Below, in pieces: positions 60,355-64,000 of a stretch of DNA of 64,000 nt. Each line of letters starts with the position of its first letter. Position 1 is the stretch's first letter. Under the pieces are notes generated by a model. That model saw only the letters and a program-made list of their open reading frames with translations, was not told the origin of the DNA and did not search any database. Source of the DNA: an uncultured Lachnospiraceae bacterium (lineage in GTDB: Bacteria > Bacillota > Clostridia > Lachnospirales > Lachnospiraceae); contig ONKG01000002.1 of NCBI GenBank assembly GCA_900318375.1, positions 62,001 to 126,000 on the forward strand, in the 5' to 3' direction. The translations under genes and the position numbers were made by a program.

Positions 60355-61605
60355 ATGGGCGCTTTAGACGGCTATAAAGTACTTGATTTTACAACCCTTC
60401 TCCCCGGTCCCTATGCCACGATGACGCTGGCGGATCTGGGCGCGGAAGTGCTCAAAGTGAGCGGGCGTGACAAATACGATCTGGTGGTCAACTGGCCTCC
60501 TGTGATCCGGGGAACACAGGTGACCGGCGCGCAGGCCTGGCTTGGCCGCAACAAGAAGACTATTTTCCTGAATCTGAAGAAGCCCGCCGCCGTAGAGGCA
60601 GTCAAAAAACTGGTCATGGAATATGACATCGTCGTCGAGCAGTTCCGGCCCGGCGTCATGGACAAGCTGGGCGTGGGCTATGAAGCGCTTCGCAAGATCA
60701 ACCCGCGCTTAATCTACTGTGCGATCACAGGCTACGGACAGAATGGTCCCTTTGCGATGAAGGCAGGCCACGATATCAATTACCTCTCCCGCGCCGGCAT
60801 CGCGTGGGCTGCCGGAAGGAAAGCAGGCGGCCCGGGCCTCTACAACTTCCAGATCGCGGACGTGGCCGGCGGCTCCATGAACGCTGTTTCCAGTATACTC
60901 GCGGCAATCATCTATCGTGAGCGCACGGGCCAAGGCCAGTTTATTGATGTCTCCATGCAGGACAGCGTTATTCCCTTTAATTCCATGGACGGCGCGAGCT
61001 ATTTCGCGGGAGGTCCCATGCCCATGCGTGAGAGCGGCATGCTGAACGGCGGAGGAATCTATGATTTCTACGAGACTTCCGACGGCAGATTTATGAGTGT
61101 CGGCTCCCTGGAGCCCAAGTTTTTCGCAGCTCTTTGTACGGGGCTCGGACATCCGGAATGGAAGGACGGGAAGATTCTGAAAACGGACGCCGCAATGGTC
61201 AAAGAAACATTCCGCGAGGTCTTTAAAACAAAGACACGCGACGAGTGGACCGCGATCTTCGGGGAACTCGATGCCTGCGTCGAGCCCGTCATGGATCTGA
61301 AGGAAGTCTCCGGGGATGATCACCTCGTGCAGCGCGGTATGTGGCCGTCTGTCGAGGTTCCTGTTTCCGCTTCCTCTGCCGTATCCGGTCAAACCGGCGC
61401 TTCCGGCCTGAGCGGATCCGGCGGCACCGCCAGCGGCAATGCTGGTGAATCAGGAGGAATCCGCATCACGCAGATGGGATGTCCGATGCATCTCTCCGCC
61501 TGCCCGCCGCGCTACGACCATGCGGGATATCCGGAAGGTTTCCACACCGAACAGATCCTGCAGTCGCTTGGCTATACAAAGGAAGAGATTGCCGAAATGA
61601 TCTGA
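60355..61605 (+). CDS. CaiB/BaiF-family CoA-transferase
   Basis: 416 residues. N-terminal LDGYKVLDFTTLLPGPYATMTLADLGAEVLKV, FLNLKKPAAVEAVKKLV, VVEQFRPGVMDKLGVGYE and YCAITGYGQNGPFAMKAGHDINYL with the catalytic Asp define class III CoA-transferases. Acceptor and donor cannot be told (formate, carnitine, bile acids and aryl-propionates occur in the family). A Gly/Ser/Ala-rich insert of about 30 residues (ASSAVSGQTGASGLSG) lies near residue 345. GGAG is 6 nt before the ATG. It stands alone between corrinoid genes. Confidence 0.92.
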   Translation: MGALDGYKVLDFTTLLPGPYATMTLADLGAEVLKVSGRDKYDLVVNWPPVIRGTQVTGAQAWLGRNKKTIFLNLKKPAAVEAVKKLVMEYDIVVEQFRPGVMDKLGVGYEALRKINPRLIYCAITGYGQNGPFAMKAGHDINYLSRAGIAWAAGRKAGGPGLYNFQIADVAGGSMNAVSSILAAIIYRERTGQGQFIDVSMQDSVIPFNSMDGASYFAGGPMPMRESGMLNGGGIYDFYETSDGRFMSVGSLEPKFFAALCTGLGHPEWKDGKILKTDAAMVKETFREVFKTKTRDEWTAIFGELDACVEPVMDLKEVSGDDHLVQRGMWPSVEVPVSASSAVSGQTGASGLSGSGGTASGNAGESGGIRITQMGCPMHLSACPPRYDHAGYPEGFHTEQILQSLGYTKEEIAEMI

Positions 61606-61626
61606 CAGATGCAGAAAGGAGTCCTG

Positions 61627-61650
61627 CTGCCGGGCAGACGGCAGTTTTTT
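61627..61650 (+). terminator. Terminator of the CaiB-like gene
   Basis: CTGCCG-GGCAGA-CGGCAG followed by TTTTTT. Confidence 0.85.
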
Positions 61651-61729
61651 CTCTCCTCCGCCTGAAAAAGCAATAAGCCTTGCTCATACTGTTCCGGATT
61701 CATAGAGGGTATATTGAAAAAGATTGATC

Positions 61730-61778
61730 AATACGCAAATTGCATTGTTTTTCCGTTTTTCAATGCAGTTTGCGTATT
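61730..61778. terminator. Terminator of the cbiA-cbiB operon
   Basis: An 18-bp stem with one mismatch, AATACGCAAATTGCATTG (61730-61747) with CAATGCAGTTTGCGTATT (61761-61778), T-rich on both sides. Confidence 0.8.
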
Positions 61779-61784
61779 TTTTCT

Positions 61785-62927
61785 TCATCCCAGAATTCCT
61801 GTCAGAAGCAGAATACTAATCCCGGTCACAAACATGAGAAATGCTGTCCGGTTCATCAGACTGACAGAGCGGGTGATGTCTTCAGCCTCCACGCTGCGGC
61901 CGCCGTCGCCGATTTCCGCTTTGTGATGCACCTCACCGAAATACCAGGTGTCTCCCAGAAGACGCAGATGAAGGGCTCCGGCGCAGACAGATTCTGTCTG
62001 GGCGGAGTTCGGGCTGGGACTCTTGAGACGGTCCCGGCGCCAGATGCGATACGCAGCGGTTCCGTCGGGAATCCGGACGGTTCTTCCTTCAACAGCGACA
62101 GAAGCTTTTCCAGGCAGATAACATGCCAGGATCATAAAGAGGGCTGTCAGCCTGGCGGGAATGAAATTCATCACATCATCCAGGCGCGCCGCCGCGGTTC
62201 CAAAATACATGTACCTCGCGTTTTTGTATCCCGTCATGGAATCCATGGTATTCACTGCTTTGTAGAAAATACCGCCGATCCCTCCCAGCAGGATCATGTA
62301 AAAGAGGGGAGCTGTCACTCCGTCAGATGTATTCTCTGCCACAGTTTCCACCGCGGCTTTAGCGATACCTTCTTTATCAAGACGTTGGGTGTCGCGGCCG
62401 ACGATCATGGAAACTGCTCTGCGTGCACCTTCAATATCGCCCTTCAGCAGCGGATCCCGCACAGAATACCCTGCCTCCCCGAGACTTCGCAGGGCAAGGA
62501 GACGTCCGCACAGGACTCCCTCAAACAGGAGCCGCAGCCGGGGATGAATCCGCCCGCACAATATCAGCAATAGAACGATCAGGCCGGTGCTCACTGCGAG
62601 CACAAGCAATACCATCAGCGCGCCCGCGATTCGTTCCCTGGTATGGAAGCTTCTGTCTTCTCTTTTTTCTCTATTGTCTTTTTCCTTTTTTTCTTCGCTT
62701 GCTCCCGTGTCAGAAAGCCCTTCCTTCCGGTCGGTTTTGCCGGGCTGCTCCATGCGGGGCCAGACAGCGAAAAGGCTGCGCAGAATCTTTTCAAAAGCAC
62801 TGATGAGAGTCCCGACTCCCTGCACAGGGTGCCAGAGCCCGTGAGGATCTCCGATCAGCAGGTCCACAGCAGCCGCGATAAAAAGCACGATTATTCTGTT
62901 TTGCACTGACTGCTGCAAATAGTCCAT
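61785..62927 (-). CDS. cbiB: Adenosylcobinamide-phosphate synthase
   Basis: 380 residues, about six membrane helices. LLIGDPHGLWHPVQGVGTLISAFEKILR at the N-terminus and AVSMIVGRDTQRLDKEGIAKAAVETVAENTSDGVTAPLFYMILLGGIGGIFYKAVNTMDSMTGYKN in the middle are diagnostic. Attaches aminopropanol to adenosylcobyrate. A Lys/Glu/Arg-rich insert of about 45 residues (TDRKEGLSDTGASEEKKEK) lies after the first block, unlike most relatives. Starts 3 bp behind the cbiA stop, so translation is probably coupled. Confidence 0.94.
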   Translation of the reverse strand: MDYLQQSVQNRIIVLFIAAAVDLLIGDPHGLWHPVQGVGTLISAFEKILRSLFAVWPRMEQPGKTDRKEGLSDTGASEEKKEKDNREKREDRSFHTRERIAGALMVLLVLAVSTGLIVLLLILCGRIHPRLRLLFEGVLCGRLLALRSLGEAGYSVRDPLLKGDIEGARRAVSMIVGRDTQRLDKEGIAKAAVETVAENTSDGVTAPLFYMILLGGIGGIFYKAVNTMDSMTGYKNARYMYFGTAAARLDDVMNFIPARLTALFMILACYLPGKASVAVEGRTVRIPDGTAAYRIWRRDRLKSPSPNSAQTESVCAGALHLRLLGDTWYFGEVHHKAEIGDGGRSVEAEDITRSVSLMNRTAFLMFVTGISILLLTGILG

Positions 62928-62930
62928 ATC

Positions 62931-64000
62931 TCATTTCCTCGAAAATTGTCTGCATTTATTTACAAATGAGGCTGCGAAATCCGGGTCGGATCGATAGTAG
63001 AGATGCGGAAATCCGGCCATGATATTGTCCTGCACGACCATGCAGTCCCAGAAGCGTCTGCGGCCGGGCTTATAGGCAGTGCAGATATGGCCGTTGTCCG
63101 TGGAATCAAAATAGTGGAATTCGTGTCCTCGAATGCGGTGTCCGTCCATAAGATACCCGGTTTCTTCGCTTTCGCCTTCCTTTTTCTCCAGTTCAATATA
63201 GCCGAAGCGGACGAGCCGGTCTGTCATGCGGCAGGTGCCGGGCAGAACGCCGCACATTTGGTAAGACTGCGGCGCTGAGTCCTTTTTACTGCCTTCCAGT
63301 ACCAGATTCTCCTGCAGGTACATAAACCCGCCGCATTCTGCAAGAACGGGCATACCTTTTGCGGCGCATTCGCGGATCTGTTTCTTCATGTCCCCGTTCT
63401 GCGCAAGCGCCTGCGCATGCAGTTCAGGGTAGCCGCCGCCAAGCAGCAGGCCGTCCGCTGCGGGAAGTTCCCTGTCGTGGACCGGTGAAAAAAAGACCAG
63501 CTCGGCGCCGCATTCCTGCAGCAGTTCCAGGTTGTCTTCGTAATAAAAACTGAAGGCTTCATCGCGGGCGACCGCAATGCGGGGAGCAGAGAAATCGTCC
63601 GTCTTTTTTTCGCTGCTTTCGGGAGGCATGAAAGCCATATCATCCTTATTTTCACCTGCCCCGGAAGGCAGCAGAACAGCGGGCGCCGCGGAGGCCAGAG
63701 CCAGCAGTTCCTCCCGGTCAATGGTTTTTTCCAACGTGTCCGCAAGACGATCGATCTGCTCCTGCAGGTCTGTGACTTCTTGGGGCTGCAGCAGTCCCAG
63801 ATGACGGCTTCCCCAGCAAAGACTGTCGTCCTGGGGCAGATAACCGATCACCTTGAGGCTGGTGTCCTCCTCGATCCATTTTTTCATCATGGGAAACATG
63901 CCCGCTGAGATCCGGTTCAGGATCACGCCGCGGATTCTCCGTGTAACTTTTTCATAATCCGCAAAGCCCCTGAGCAGGGGAACTGCGGAACGGCTCATCC
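62931..64000 (-). CDS. cbiA: Cobyrinic acid a,c-diamide synthase (5' part outside window)
   Basis: The frame is open to the right edge; about 356 codons are visible. The ATP-binding P-loop region lies beyond the window. Visible are RIRGVILNRISAG, VIGYLPQDDSL, then the class I glutaminase part with PRIAVARDEAFSFYYEDNLELL, FFSPVHDRELPAADGLLLGGGYPELHAQ and the nucleophile Cys in LAECGGFMYLQE. The triad His is in GHEFHYF. Amidates the a and c side chains with glutamine and ATP. A charged insert (MPPESSEKKTDD) joins the two domains. Confidence 0.94.
   Translation of the reverse strand, partial: MSRSAVPLLRGFADYEKVTRRIRGVILNRISAGMFPMMKKWIEEDTSLKVIGYLPQDDSLCWGSRHLGLLQPQEVTDLQEQIDRLADTLEKTIDREELLALASAAPAVLLPSGAGENKDDMAFMPPESSEKKTDDFSAPRIAVARDEAFSFYYEDNLELLQECGAELVFFSPVHDRELPAADGLLLGGGYPELHAQALAQNGDMKKQIRECAAKGMPVLAECGGFMYLQENLVLEGSKKDSAPQSYQMCGVLPGTCRMTDRLVRFGYIELEKKEGESEETGYLMDGHRIRGHEFHYFDSTDNGHICTAYKPGRRRFWDCMVVQDNIMAGFPHLYYRSDPDFAASFVNKCRQFSRK

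Overview
The window is a gene-dense, moderately GC-rich bacterial segment that fits the Clostridia, most likely a gut Lachnospiraceae relative. This rests on Gram-positive ribosome binding sites (AGGAGG), LPxTG surface proteins, lipoprotein-type exporters, an anaerobic cobalamin pathway with CbiK, a ThiW transporter, cobalamin and TPP riboswitches and a CoA-transferase of the butyrate/acetate type. Most genes lie on the minus strand. I see no rRNA, tRNA, insertion sequence or CRISPR array.

Layout. 1-7.4 kb: a truncated secreted nuclease, a 42-residue membrane peptide, asnB, an ORF-free stretch of about 860 nt behind a near-consensus promoter that looks like a large structured RNA, a sodium:alanine symporter, and an AP2-domain gene broken (or slippage-controlled) at a run of nine A. 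7.5-7.85 kb: a 29-codon peptide gene with a convergent consensus promoter and a shared terminator hairpin, the architecture of a type I toxin-antitoxin pair. 8-18 kb: an LPxTG pilin, a very large von Willebrand-A adhesin, then a 1-kb intergenic region bounded by two 26-bp inverted recombinase-type sites, and directly behind it a tyrosine recombinase: a probable phase-variation switch for the pilus locus. 18.7-34.3 kb: CoA-transferase, lysozyme-like protein, monooxygenase, DUF4349 and DUF3048 lipoproteins, nudC, an ArsR/HMA/P-type ATPase metal operon, a PAP2/glycosidase operon, thyA and a zinc-ribbon membrane protein.

34.5-46.5 kb: an XRE regulator, the btuF-btuC-btuD cobalamin importer under a cobalamin riboswitch, a Ser/Thr kinase, a cytidylate-kinase-like protein, two small membrane proteins, thiW and a fused thiE-thiM under a TPP riboswitch, trxB and trxA. 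46.7-64 kb: an orphan sensor kinase and then tetrapyrrole/corrinoid biosynthesis: two cobU-like genes, hemB, a cobA-hemD fusion, hemC, cbiL, cbiK, cbiB and the 3' part of cbiA, interrupted by a DUF819 protein, a membrane-anchored two-module surface protein, an ABC-2 exporter and a CaiB/BaiF CoA-transferase.

How they work together: hemB and hemC make hydroxymethylbilane, CobA-HemD turns it into uroporphyrinogen III and precorrin-2, CbiK inserts cobalt, CbiL methylates, CbiA amidates, and CbiB and CobU finish and activate the aminopropanol arm, while BtuFCD imports ready-made corrinoids. Several unrelated enzymes carry low-complexity or tandem-repeat insertions, and several genes end inside palindromic repeat elements that supply their stop codons.
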